From positions 620,001 to 684,000 of the forward strand of contig NZ_JACCCU010000001.1 of the NCBI RefSeq assembly GCF_013410875.1: a stretch of 64,000 nt of DNA. The letters are read 5' to 3'. The notes beneath the pieces are model-generated. The model did no database searches. It was given only the letters and a program-made list of their open reading frames with translations, and was not told the DNA's origin. Made by a program: the position numbers and the translations under genes. Shown one piece after another: positions 27,510 to 36,140 of this stretch (positions within the stretch are counted from its first letter, which is position 1; the number at the start of each line of letters is the position of its first letter). The stretch comes from Tunturiibacter empetritectus (GTDB lineage: Bacteria > Acidobacteriota > Terriglobia > Terriglobales > Acidobacteriaceae).

Positions 27510-27563
27510 AAACGGGGTTATCGGCAACCTTGACAATCGACTCTAGTAGTGAACGACGCGACT
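27510..27563 (+). repeat. Diverged repeat, copy C
   Basis: The left side AAACGGGGTTATCGGCAACC matches copy B closely (about 19 of 22 positions), and the right side repeats CGACGCGACT exactly. The middle is diverged. It lies between the lepB start and the trpE stop, in the same orientation as copy B, so B and C are direct repeats around lepB. Confidence 0.55.
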
Positions 27564-27576
27564 CAACCACATACCC

Positions 27577-29163
27577 CTAAACACCTCTTGCCCGCTCAAT
27601 CGCCCTTACCACCGCCCGCGCCTTATTCCCACACTCTTCAAACTCCTTCTCCGGCACCGAATCCGCCACAATCCCCGCCCCCGCCTGAAAGTGTCCCTGC
27701 TCTCCATTCATATACAGCGTTCGAATCGCAATGCAAGAATCCAGATTCCCGCTGAAGTCCGCATACAGCACACTCCCCCCATAAACCCCACGCCGAGCCG
27801 GCTCCAACTCCTCAATAATCTCCATCGCCCGAATCTTCGGCGCACCGCTCAGCGTCCCGGCAGGGAAGCACGCACGAAACGCATCCAGCGCCCCCAACCC
27901 CGCCTTTAGCCTACCCTCCAGCGAACTCACCATATGCATCACGTGGCTGTACCGCTCCACAAACATCAGATCCTTCACCTTCACCGACCCAAACTCACTC
28001 ACTCGCCCCACATCGTTCCGCCCCAGGTCGACCAGCATAATGTGCTCGGCCACCTCCTTCTCATCTGCGCGAAGATCCGCCTCCATCGCCCGATCCTTCA
28101 CCTCATCCACACCCCGCGGCCGCGTCCCGGCAATCGGCCGATACTCCACCTCGCGCCCATGCACCCTCACCAGCAGCTCCGGCGAAGACCCTACAATATG
28201 CGCCACAGAAGATTGTGGCGGCACAGAACCGGATGCCCCACGTCTCGCTTTTGCAGACGTGGGTTTCAACCCAGCCCCAGCGGCGTCATCCAACCCAAAC
28301 CGCAAAAAATACATATACGGCGAAGGATTCACAATCCGCAGCGCCCGATAAATCTCAAACGCATCCACCCCCGGCACACAATCAAATCGCTGCGACAGCA
28401 CACACTGAAACACATCCCCCGAAGCGATGTATTCCTTTACCTTCTCCACCGCTTTTAGAAACTTCAGCCGAGGAGTCCGCGAAGTAATCTTCAACTTCCC
28501 CTCAGGCTTCTTCTTCCGAAGCACCGGCAGTGCCTCCGCCAGTCGCCTCTCCATCTTGTTCAGCCTTCGAACCGCCCGTTCATACGCACCCTCGCGGGCC
28601 TCATGCGTCAGGTCCGCCGTCACCATCAGGTGAATCTCCTTCTTCACATGGTCGAAGGCCAGCACCTGATCAAAGAACATCAGGCAGGCATCCGGCACCC
28701 CCAACTCATCCTTCGCCAGCGAGGGCAGCTTCTCAATCTGCCGCACGACGTCATACGCAAAGAACCCCACCGCCCCAGCCGTAAACGGAGGCAGTCCCGG
28801 CAACCGCACCGGAGTATGCCCACTCAGCGCCCGCTTCAGCTCCTCGAAGATATCCCCCTCGAACGCGCTCTCCCGTCGCCCCTCGCGAACGGTAATGTGC
28901 GTCCCCCGGGCCACCATCTTTTTATAAGGTTGAATGCCGATGAAGGTGTAACGCCCAACATGTTCGCCACCTTCGACCGATTCCAGCAGAAACGCCTCTG
29001 GCTCCTCGGAGGCAATCCGCAGAAATGCCGAGACGGGAGTCTCGAGATCTGCCGTCACCGTGCGATAAACGGGCACGAGCGAGTGTTTGCGGCTTAATTT
29101 CAGAAATTCACTAGCAGAGGGGAGGGAGTTGGAGTTGAAGGAAGGCATGGCTTCCTCCATCAT
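27577..29163 (-). CDS. trpE: Anthranilate synthase component I with inserted segment
   Basis: TrpE converts chorismate to anthranilate with ammonia from TrpG, the first tryptophan-specific step. The 528 residues include ESVEGGEHVGRYTFIG, the C-terminal chorismate-binding domain with VGSSPELLVRV, PIAGTRPRG, VDLGRNDVGRV and AGTLSGAPKIRAMEII. Between FLRFGLDD and AHIVGSSPE there are about 25 extra residues (AAGAGLKPTSAKARRGASGS and on) encoded by a palindromic repeat. The insertion keeps the frame, and catalytic motifs on both sides are intact. Three nearby ATGs (29163, 29160, 29148) are possible starts. Confidence 0.96.
   Translation of the reverse strand: MMEEAMPSFNSNSLPSASEFLKLSRKHSLVPVYRTVTADLETPVSAFLRIASEEPEAFLLESVEGGEHVGRYTFIGIQPYKKMVARGTHITVREGRRESAFEGDIFEELKRALSGHTPVRLPGLPPFTAGAVGFFAYDVVRQIEKLPSLAKDELGVPDACLMFFDQVLAFDHVKKEIHLMVTADLTHEAREGAYERAVRRLNKMERRLAEALPVLRKKKPEGKLKITSRTPRLKFLKAVEKVKEYIASGDVFQCVLSQRFDCVPGVDAFEIYRALRIVNPSPYMYFLRFGLDDAAGAGLKPTSAKARRGASGSVPPQSSVAHIVGSSPELLVRVHGREVEYRPIAGTRPRGVDEVKDRAMEADLRADEKEVAEHIMLVDLGRNDVGRVSEFGSVKVKDLMFVERYSHVMHMVSSLEGRLKAGLGALDAFRACFPAGTLSGAPKIRAMEIIEELEPARRGVYGGSVLYADFSGNLDSCIAIRTLYMNGEQGHFQAGAGIVADSVPEKEFEECGNKARAVVRAIERARGV
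28201..28272. repeat. Palindromic repeat inserted in trpE coding sequence
   Basis: Three consecutive inverted repeats are seen: CGCCACA/TGTGGCG (28201-28220), CCCACGTCT/AGACGTGGG (28237-28263) and GGGTT/AACCC (28261-28272). Together they cover the codons that have no counterpart in normal TrpE. This looks like a REP-type palindromic element that has become coding. Confidence 0.65.
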
Positions 29164-29236
29164 AAATGCGTCTTTATGCAGGTTTTAGGTCGAATCGGCT
29201 AACCTTGACTACGGCGGTCCTCCCCCATTGGTTTCA

Positions 29237-29266
29237 TTGCACATCGTCGTTTCGCGAGCCTATACT
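29237..29266 (+). promoter_or_regulatory. Sigma-70-like promoter of gdhA
   Basis: TTGCAC (29237-29242) and TATACT (29261-29266) are spaced by 18 bases, close to consensus. The start codon of gdhA is 111 bases after the -10, so a leader of about 100 bases is expected. The divergent trpE start is 74 bases away on the other side. Confidence 0.6.
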
Positions 29267-29376
29267 CCTCGAGTTTGGCCACAGACCGGTCTGGCACAAG
29301 CTGTATCCTGCTTCTTGTGAGGCAAAAGATGGCCGGAGAATCGCTGATACCAGCAACAGAACAAAGGAACGTAAAA

Positions 29377-30642
29377 ATGCAGACCCTTACGCTCGAGCAG
29401 GAGACTAACCCCTGGGAAGCCCAGGCCGCTCGATTCGACTTCGCCGCAAAAAAACTCAATCTCGATCAAGGCATCTGGAAGGTCCTCCGCTACCCCTCCC
29501 GTGAACTCATCGTCCACATCCCTGTCGGCATGGACGACGGCTCCATTGAAGTCTTCACCGGCTATCGTGTGCAGCACTCCGTAGCCCGTGGCCCCGCCAA
29601 AGGCGGCATCCGCTACTCCCCCGACGTCTCTCTCGACGAAGTCCGCGCCCTCGCCTCCTGGATGACCTGGAAGTGCGCCGTCGTCAACATCCCCTTCGGC
29701 GGAGCCAAAGGCGGCGTCATCTGCGACCCCAAAAAGATGTCCCAGGGTGAACTCGAACGCATGACCCGCCGCTACACCGCAGAACTCATCGAATTCATCG
29801 GACCGGAAAAAGACGTCCCCGCCCCCGACATGGGCACCGACGAGCAAACCATGGCCTGGATCATGGACACCTACTCCATGCACATGCGCCAGACCGTCAA
29901 CGCCGTCGTCACCGGCAAGCCCGTCAACCTCGGTGGCTCCCGCGGACGCAAAGAAGCCACAGGCCGCGGCGTCTCCGTCGTCTGCGATGAGGCCATCAAG
30001 CATCTCGGCATGTCCATCGACGGCTGCCGAGTCATCGTTCAGGGCTTCGGCAACGTCGGCTCGAACTCCGCGAAGCTGCTCGCACAGAAGGGTTACACCG
30101 TCATCGGGATCGCCGAGTATGACGGCGCACTTTACAACCCGAACGGCATCGACATCCACGCCCTCATCGAGCACCGCAAGCGCGCCGGCACCATCACAGG
30201 CTTTACCGAAGCCGAGGCTGTCGACAAGCACGAGCTGCTTACCTACAACTGCGAGATCCTTATTCCCGCAGCAACCGAAAACGTCATCACCAGCCGCAAC
30301 GCCGACCGCATCCGCTGCAAGATTCTCTGTGAAGGCGCCAATGGCCCCACGACCACCATTGCCGACGAGATCCTCGCCGACAAGCGCGTCTTCATCATTC
30401 CCGACATCCTCGCCAACGCCGGCGGTGTCACCACCAGCTACTTCGAGTGGGTGCAGGATCGCATGGGCTACTTCTGGACCGAGGCTGAGGTCAACCAGCG
30501 CCTCGACAACATCATGACCGAGAGCTTCCACGACGTCGTCACCTATGCCCAGACCCACAACGTCAACAACCGCATCGCGGCCTATATGCTGGCAATCGAT
30601 CGCGTAGCCTACACCACCAAGCAGCGCGGCATCTACGCCTGA
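29377..30642 (+). CDS. gdhA: Glutamate dehydrogenase
   Basis: This enzyme interconverts glutamate with 2-oxoglutarate and ammonia. The 421-residue hexameric type has [13 protein letters not shown] and [16 protein letters not shown] with the catalytic lysine, [14 protein letters not shown], and the nucleotide site [12 protein letters not shown]. Strand two of the Rossmann fold ends in an acidic residue (GIAEYDG), which hints at NAD use but does not prove it. The frame is open to 29275, but the ATG at 29377 is chosen for AAAGGA at an 8-base spacing. The gene ends in a clear terminator. Confidence 0.96.
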   Translation: MQTLTLEQETNPWEAQAARFDFAAKKLNLDQGIWKVLRYPSRELIVHIPVGMDDGSIEVFTGYRVQHSVARGPAKGGIRYSPDVSLDEVRALASWMTWKCAVVNIPFGGAKGGVICDPKKMSQGELERMTRRYTAELIEFIGPEKDVPAPDMGTDEQTMAWIMDTYSMHMRQTVNAVVTGKPVNLGGSRGRKEATGRGVSVVCDEAIKHLGMSIDGCRVIVQGFGNVGSNSAKLLAQKGYTVIGIAEYDGALYNPNGIDIHALIEHRKRAGTITGFTEAEAVDKHELLTYNCEILIPAATENVITSRNADRIRCKILCEGANGPTTTIADEILADKRVFIIPDILANAGGVTTSYFEWVQDRMGYFWTEAEVNQRLDNIMTESFHDVVTYAQTHNVNNRIAAYMLAIDRVAYTTKQRGIYA

Positions 30643-30657
30643 CGTTCCTGCAACGGC

Positions 30658-30690
30658 AAAAAGAGGCAGCTCACAAGGCTGTCTCTTTTT
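30658..30690 (+). terminator. Intrinsic terminator after gdhA
   Basis: AAAAAGAGGCAG (30658-30669) pairs with CTGTCTCTTTTT (30679-30690) over 12 bp with one G-U pair. The right arm ends in five T residues. The A-rich left arm may also serve the convergent minus-strand gene that ends at 30723. Confidence 0.85.
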
Positions 30691-30722
30691 GCTGTCTCTT
30701 GCTACGGCTCCGGTCTGAACAG

Positions 30723-33452
30723 CTACTCTTGCACTGTCACTTTCACTTTGGTGGATACGGCTTGAACAGACTGCCCTATAGCGGTTCCAATAACTCGAAT
30801 CGTATAACTGCCCGGCTTGGTCCCGAGGTCGGTGCAGGCCGAGCATCCGGCTAGGGAAGCCGCTCCGCAGATTGTAAGCACCGCCGCCAGCAAGTTTCGA
30901 ATCGTCCGCCGCCGCGTACCCGGCAAGAGCAGAACAACCAGCGTCGCCAGAGTCGTACTCGCAAACGGCAGACCAGCCGTCCGCGACTGGGAGTCCGCGA
31001 CCCCGCAGGACCGGGGAGCCATCATGCTCACGTGCAGCGTAGTGGTTCCGCCACCTCCAGAAATCGTTGACGCTGCGAAGACGCAGGTCGCCTCCGAGGG
31101 CAGATCGCTGCACGACAACTGCACCGGCTGCAGATACCCGGACGGAGGAGTCACTGTCACCTGCAGGCTGATCGTGCCGCCAATCGTCGTCGTCGGGGAA
31201 CCGGTCACCGAAATAATGAACGCATTCGTTGTCGGCGCCAGTGGCAGCACCGTCACCGTCACTGGTGCGGACGTCGATCCCTGATGCGTTGAATCGCCCG
31301 AGTACACCGCCGACAGCGTATGTCTCCCTATCGCGAATCTGGAGCCTGCACTCGCGGGACAGCTTGCTGCCTGGGTAACCGCGATCGTGCAGATGTTCGT
31401 CCTGCCGTCGAAAAACGAGATCGTCCCGGTCGGCGTGCTGCCATCGCTCGCGGTCACAATCGCAGACCCACTGACCGTCTGCCCGAAGTAGATCGTCGAC
31501 GGCGTCGAAATCGTAAAGACCACCATGGTCGGGATGCTCGTCACCGCGTGTGTAGGCTTTGTTTTGATCGTGTTGAGCAGCACCGTGATCCCGCCGGTAA
31601 CGACATCGTCGCTCGCAGGCGTTGTTGACCCCACCGCCGAGTTCGCAATTACCGTCCCGCCGTTGGCAACAACCAGATCCGTAAATCCATCCTTGTTCAC
31701 ATCCCCGGCAGAGATTGAGTTGATCCCCATTCCAGCAAGGAAGTGTGCTTCCGCCCCAAAGATTCGCCGGCCAAGATTTCCCTGCACGCTCACCACGTAC
31801 CCGTCGCTCATCACCAGGTCCGGCCGCCCGTCGCCGTCTAAATCGATCGCCGCCAACTGGTAAAAGTTACGGGAAGGCGTCATCACCACAGGCGTCGAGA
31901 AGCTTCCATCGGCGTTTCCATACCAGAGATAAATTGCGTTTGCTGCGGCTGCCGTCGGGTGAGCGTGATCAGCGCTCGTGTTGTCGTACGCTGCGATCAC
32001 ATCCTGATTGCCATCTCCGTCGAGATCGACCGCGACTGACGAGGTCTGAACAAGTCCCACTCCCTGCGGAGCTCCCGGCAAGCCATCAACCTGCCTCCCG
32101 GTGGCCGCACTCACCGGCGCGTTCGTCGATGTCGCTAAGGAGAACGTTCCGTCTCCACTCCCATGCAGCAACAGCGCCTGCGAAGCCGAAACATTTACCA
32201 CCGCATCCAGATTGCCCGATCCGCTAAACTCCCCCAAAGCTCCGCTCAGCGCCGGTCGTCCTGCCGAAAACGCACGGGAACTCCCGAGTCCTCCGTCCGA
32301 ACTCCCCAACAGAACTGCGATTCCCTCAGGCGAATCCACCGCCAAATCCAGCACGCCGTCGCCGTTAAAGTCCGCGGCTGCGAAGCTCGCCCGCCCCGGC
32401 CCCGCGTTGTAGATCCCCTTTAGCGTCAGACTCAAATCGCTCTGCTCAACCAGAACACTCACGCCAGCAGGAGTCGCCGTATAAAAATTGTGGCGCCCTG
32501 CGGTATCCGTCACCGAGACCAGGTGTCCCCCCAAACCTGTCGTCGCATCTGCGCTCCCACTTCCGCCCTCAGGGCTGGTCGAGAAACTTCCATCGGCGTG
32601 TCCATGAAAGATCTCGATCCGTCCGTCGACGCCCTCCAACACGAGGTCGGGATGTCCGTCATCGTCGACGTCATGCAGCAGCATGCTCCGCGTCGCGCTT
32701 GAACCGGCAAAGCTCCCGAATGCGGTCAGCAGCCCATCGGTCGATCCAAAAAAGACATCCACCACTCCGCCGACGACAGACTGAATCACCAGGTCGGTGT
32801 GACCATCCCCGTTCAGATCTGCAGTTGCCATCGGCCCAACCCCGCCCGGCAGACGCGTTCCGACGATCCTCACCAGAACTCCGCTCTCATCGCTCGTCAG
32901 CGTAATCAACGAAGGGTTCGCGGCATCCTCCACTAATAGATCCAGGTACCCCCTATCGTGCAGCTGCGCCCCCATCAAGTAGCTGAACCGCGGCGCATTC
33001 GTTCCCAGAATGGCGAAGGTCCCAAGCTCCCGCGCCGGCCTAAAGGTTCCATCGCCGTTCCCCAGCGCCAGATAAGCCTTTCCGAGCCCAACCGCGCCCC
33101 AGACCCACGCAAGGTCCACATGCCCGTCGTGATTGAAGTCTGCGACCGCAATCGAAGCTCCCGCGGTAGCCAGTGTCTGGCCGGGCGCGAAGGTTCCATC
33201 CCCGCTACTCAGCAGGATATGAGTCGTTGACGAGGTCGCCGTCGCGCCATAGTCGGTATAGATCAGGTCAGCCCGACCGTCTCCATTCACATCGGCGGCC
33301 ACAACTCCTGAAGGCCAACTCCCCGTAGCAATCATCAGAGATTGTTGAAACTGCTGCGCCGGTTGTTGAAACTGCTGTGCCGTCGCAGCCAGGGCTATCA
33401 GGCTTAGCGAGCAGAAGGCTATCGTCCTCGGCAAGATACTACGAATCGGCAT
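30723..33452 (-). CDS. Secreted FG-GAP repeat protein with Ig-like domain
   Basis: This large exported protein of 909 residues begins with a signal peptide (LSLIALAATA). At least eight FG-GAP/VCBS calcium-binding motifs follow, such as ADVNGDGRADLI, ADFNHDGHVDLA, ADLNGDGHTDLV, DVDDDGHPDLVL, ADFNGDGVLDLA and DLDGDGRPDLVM, probably forming a beta-propeller. A bacterial Ig-like domain comes next (PTGTISFFDGRTNICTI to STSAPVTVTVLP). The C-terminus has a hydrophobic stretch with LLLPGTRRR, a second hydrophobic stretch ending GCSAC, and a final beta segment PGSYTIRVIGTA. A cell-surface or adhesion role is inferred; its ligands are unknown. Confidence 0.88.
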   Translation of the reverse strand: MPIRSILPRTIAFCSLSLIALAATAQQFQQPAQQFQQSLMIATGSWPSGVVAADVNGDGRADLIYTDYGATATSSTTHILLSSGDGTFAPGQTLATAGASIAVADFNHDGHVDLAWVWGAVGLGKAYLALGNGDGTFRPARELGTFAILGTNAPRFSYLMGAQLHDRGYLDLLVEDAANPSLITLTSDESGVLVRIVGTRLPGGVGPMATADLNGDGHTDLVIQSVVGGVVDVFFGSTDGLLTAFGSFAGSSATRSMLLHDVDDDGHPDLVLEGVDGRIEIFHGHADGSFSTSPEGGSGSADATTGLGGHLVSVTDTAGRHNFYTATPAGVSVLVEQSDLSLTLKGIYNAGPGRASFAAADFNGDGVLDLAVDSPEGIAVLLGSSDGGLGSSRAFSAGRPALSGALGEFSGSGNLDAVVNVSASQALLLHGSGDGTFSLATSTNAPVSAATGRQVDGLPGAPQGVGLVQTSSVAVDLDGDGNQDVIAAYDNTSADHAHPTAAAANAIYLWYGNADGSFSTPVVMTPSRNFYQLAAIDLDGDGRPDLVMSDGYVVSVQGNLGRRIFGAEAHFLAGMGINSISAGDVNKDGFTDLVVANGGTVIANSAVGSTTPASDDVVTGGITVLLNTIKTKPTHAVTSIPTMVVFTISTPSTIYFGQTVSGSAIVTASDGSTPTGTISFFDGRTNICTIAVTQAASCPASAGSRFAIGRHTLSAVYSGDSTHQGSTSAPVTVTVLPLAPTTNAFIISVTGSPTTTIGGTISLQVTVTPPSGYLQPVQLSCSDLPSEATCVFAASTISGGGGTTTLHVSMMAPRSCGVADSQSRTAGLPFASTTLATLVVLLLPGTRRRTIRNLLAAVLTICGAASLAGCSACTDLGTKPGSYTIRVIGTAIGQSVQAVSTKVKVTVQE

Positions 33453-33755
33453 ATCGAAACGCTCGAACTACTTCTCTATCGGCGTTGTCGAAGGAACAGA
33501 GAGGTGCATCTGAAGTTAGAGCTCCAGGTAGAACTCCTATTTCGGGAGGGAATTTCAGGAGGGAAAGGGACAGCAGTCTCAGAGCCGTCGAAACCACAGC
33601 CTGTGTCGCTAAAGTCCTCCGCTATCTTGTCGATAGCCGCCAAGGAGTAGCCCCGCAACCTCAGGCTGCCGTTGGCCTTTCCCACTTTCACGCGTCTTAC
33701 TGTGGCAGAATGCTAATGTGTCGCGTACTCTCGATGCGCACTGTGTAACCTCTCG
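33453..33755. other. Intergenic region without a recognised gene
   Basis: These 303 bases separate the divergent FG-GAP and pgsA genes and should hold both promoters. The purine-rich segment near 33537-33570 is notable. I found no convincing -35/-10 pair, no Shine-Dalgarno before pgsA, no RNA gene and no conserved open frame. Confidence 0.5.
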
Positions 33756-34463
33756 ATGAACCTGCCCAACTCCATCACGATGAGCCGTATCGCATGCGTC
33801 CCTCTGCTCATCTGGATCCTCTCGCCCGCCTTCCCGTTCACCGGCGGACACGGAACCGTGGGCCTGCGCGGCGGCGAACAGGAGATTATCGCCAGCATCG
33901 TCTTCATCCTTGCCGCAATCACCGACGGCCTCGACGGCTACCTCGCCCGTCGCCGCAAACAGATCACGACCATGGGCATGCTGCTCGACCCACTCGCGGA
34001 CAAGCTCATGGTCACCGCCGCCTACATCATTCTGGTGGCCTATAACCCCCGCGTGGTGCCGCCCTGGATCGCGGTCCTGGTCATCGGCCGCGAGTTCCTT
34101 GTCTCGGGTCTCCGCAGTATCGCCGCCGCCGAAGGCTTCACCATAGAAGCCAGCGAGATCGGAAAGCTCAAGACCGTCATTCAGATCGTCTCCGTCGTCG
34201 CGGCCATCCTTGCGCACCGCTGGGACTATTGGGTCTGGTTTCCAAACCTGGGCGGCGGTTACATCGTCGGCGTTCACTTCATCGCCGTCACTGCCATCTA
34301 TTGGATGACCATCGTGTCGATCATCTCCGCGGTCGACTACTTCATCGGCTTCTGGAAGAAGATCGACCACGCCTCCGACAAACGCCGCAAGCGTCGCAGC
34401 TTTGTCCTCACCCGCAAGCCCAAGCCGATGCCTCCGGCAGAGCATCCGTCCCGCATCTCCTAA
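33756..34463 (+). CDS. pgsA: CDP-diacylglycerol-glycerol-3-phosphate phosphatidyltransferase
   Basis: PgsA makes phosphatidylglycerol phosphate in the inner membrane. The CDP-alcohol phosphotransferase motif is complete: DGYLARRRKQ followed by GMLLDPLADK. The 235-residue protein has about five hydrophobic segments and a basic tail (DKRRKRRSFVLTRKPKP). It is somewhat longer than the usual 180-200, partly through a loop near residues 20-40 (FPFTGGHGTVGLRGGEQE). The start has no visible Shine-Dalgarno, and the first ATG in the frame is used. Confidence 0.93.
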   Translation: MNLPNSITMSRIACVPLLIWILSPAFPFTGGHGTVGLRGGEQEIIASIVFILAAITDGLDGYLARRRKQITTMGMLLDPLADKLMVTAAYIILVAYNPRVVPPWIAVLVIGREFLVSGLRSIAAAEGFTIEASEIGKLKTVIQIVSVVAAILAHRWDYWVWFPNLGGGYIVGVHFIAVTAIYWMTIVSIISAVDYFIGFWKKIDHASDKRRKRRSFVLTRKPKPMPPAEHPSRIS

Positions 34464-34487
34464 GTCCCGGCCCTGGGTTCAAAGCGA

Positions 34488-35201
34488 CTACGGGTTACTC
34501 GTTACCCTGCCGGAAGACGATGGCCCCATCGTCTTATAGTCGAAGGTAACGTCTGTTTCGAAGCGAACGGGCTCCGTGCCAACCATCAGCGGCTTGAAGC
34601 TCCAACCGCGTATCGCATCGATTGAGCTAGTTCGCAACATCTCAGGCCCACTCACTATAAGAGCTTTCTCGATCGCTCCTGAACTTGAAACAACCGCTCT
34701 TACAACGACGGATCCGTTTAAATGAGCAGCCGCTGCGAGAGGGGGATAAATAGGCTGCTTTCGTGTTAGGACTATATCGGCGGCCTGGCTGGTAGTGAGC
34801 CTCCGCAGGAAATAACGCGTCGCATCCTTATTTTGCTCCAAAATAACGCCATCATTTCCGTCGCCGATCAGCTGTACAACCCAGTTACAGGAAACCCCAT
34901 CTTCTGAAACTTGATAAAGAATCCGCACGCAGGCATCTGACGTTTGCGGGCAAGAAGAGGGGGCATCTTTGCCAACCGACCACGCTCCATTGGATGGCAA
35001 GGATTTGCCCGTTTTCTCTACGACGACTGTAGAGTCAAGAAGGCTTTGCTTCAGCATCGCGCGGATCGCCTGAGCGCCAACGTCCTGTAAGCCTGCTGCA
35101 CCTTTCTCAGCTTGTTGTGCGCTTAAAGGGGAAGCCATACATATAAGGAATGCTACCGCCGATAAAAGAAAATGGGGAATTACCCGAAAACTAACACTCA
35201 T
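34488..35201 (-). CDS. Secreted protein with TonB C-terminal-like domain
   Basis: The 237-residue protein has a signal peptide (LLSAVAFLICMASPLSAQ). The C-terminal third reads as a TonB-C fold: PPLAAAAHLNGSVVVRAVVS, then GAIEKALIVSGPEMLRTSSI and GWSFKPLMVGTEPV. TonB proper has a membrane anchor and a Pro-rich spacer; these are absent, so this is a soluble TonB-C-like protein of the sort that is common in Acidobacteriota. The middle part (about 40-150) has no recognised domain. Its function is unknown. Confidence 0.8.
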   Translation of the reverse strand: MSVSFRVIPHFLLSAVAFLICMASPLSAQQAEKGAAGLQDVGAQAIRAMLKQSLLDSTVVVEKTGKSLPSNGAWSVGKDAPSSCPQTSDACVRILYQVSEDGVSCNWVVQLIGDGNDGVILEQNKDATRYFLRRLTTSQAADIVLTRKQPIYPPLAAAAHLNGSVVVRAVVSSSGAIEKALIVSGPEMLRTSSIDAIRGWSFKPLMVGTEPVRFETDVTFDYKTMGPSSSGRVTSNP

Positions 35202-35434
35202 CCAATACGCCTTTCACTTCAATCATTGCTGGAATTGGAATTCCAGTAATTCTACGCGACCATCCCTCTAAGCCGGCTATATGAACAATGGTCTCGCATC
35301 TTCTAAACAAACGGCAGATCTTCAAACGTCGCAAAATTCTTCCTTGAACGCATGTCCTAAGAACATAGACAAACCGTCATGGTGCCTCTCCTAAATACTT
35401 CCTCCGGTCTTCCGAAGCGTCTAGAATCAATGCA

Positions 35435-36133
35435 ATGACACTTGTAGAGAAGCTTCGAAATAAAGCGCGCGCCACCGCGGACGGCCTCTTTTGCTCATCT
35501 TCTCCTGACGTTCGTCCGGTTGGCGATATAGATAGTGGAGGTTGGTATATAAACGTCAGCGAGCCACTTAGAGTCATCTACTGTGCAGGCGTCGGTCTCG
35601 ATATGAGCTTCGAAGTGGCGTTGGCAAAGATGGCGGCTGAGCCAGTTCTTGTCTTCGATCCTTCTCCAACCGGCATAGCCACCGTGGAGAAGTCTGACAT
35701 CACGAACATCAAGTTCTTCCCCATCGGGCTTGCAGCTCACAGCGGGTCCATCGAGTTTTCGCTGCCGAAAGACGCTGCCGAAGGGTCATATTCCGTGGTC
35801 CAGGAGGGCGTCGAAACTATCCGGTTTGACTGTTATGACCTTGGCACGATCATGAGTACAAACGACGACTCCTACATCGACCTGCTGAAGATGGATATCG
35901 AAGGATTTGAGTTCGATATCGTCCATCAGATCCTCGATCAACGCATCCCGATCCGGCAGTTATGCGTCGAATTTCACTCGTGGCTCAGGCCTGGCCAGAC
36001 GTACAAGACGATAGTAAGGCTCCATCGTGCGGGCTACCGGCTCATTCATAAAAAGCGAGGCGATTACACCTTTCTCCTCGATAGATCACGTTACGCCGAA
36101 CTGCAACGCAGCTACACTCAGCAACCGGCGTAG
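35435..36133 (+). CDS. FkbM family methyltransferase
   Basis: This SAM-dependent methyltransferase has 232 residues. The FkbM landmarks are present: YCAGVGLDMSFEVALAKMA with VFDPSPTG as the SAM-binding region, then SYIDLLKMDIEGFEFDIVHQIL and LCVEFHSW. Such enzymes often methylate sugars in polysaccharides or natural products. No glycan cluster is adjacent here; the neighbours are a TonB-C-like gene and fumarase, so its substrate is unknown. No Shine-Dalgarno is obvious before the ATG. Confidence 0.88.
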   Translation: MTLVEKLRNKARATADGLFCSSSPDVRPVGDIDSGGWYINVSEPLRVIYCAGVGLDMSFEVALAKMAAEPVLVFDPSPTGIATVEKSDITNIKFFPIGLAAHSGSIEFSLPKDAAEGSYSVVQEGVETIRFDCYDLGTIMSTNDDSYIDLLKMDIEGFEFDIVHQILDQRIPIRQLCVEFHSWLRPGQTYKTIVRLHRAGYRLIHKKRGDYTFLLDRSRYAELQRSYTQQPA

Positions 36134-36140
36134 CTAAAAT

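Noticed and set aside
29260..31113. 617-codon open frame on the minus strand over gdhA
   Set aside because: It is antisense to a clear glutamate dehydrogenase and its terminator; it has low-complexity Asp/Gly/Val composition typical of antisense frames in GC-rich coding DNA.
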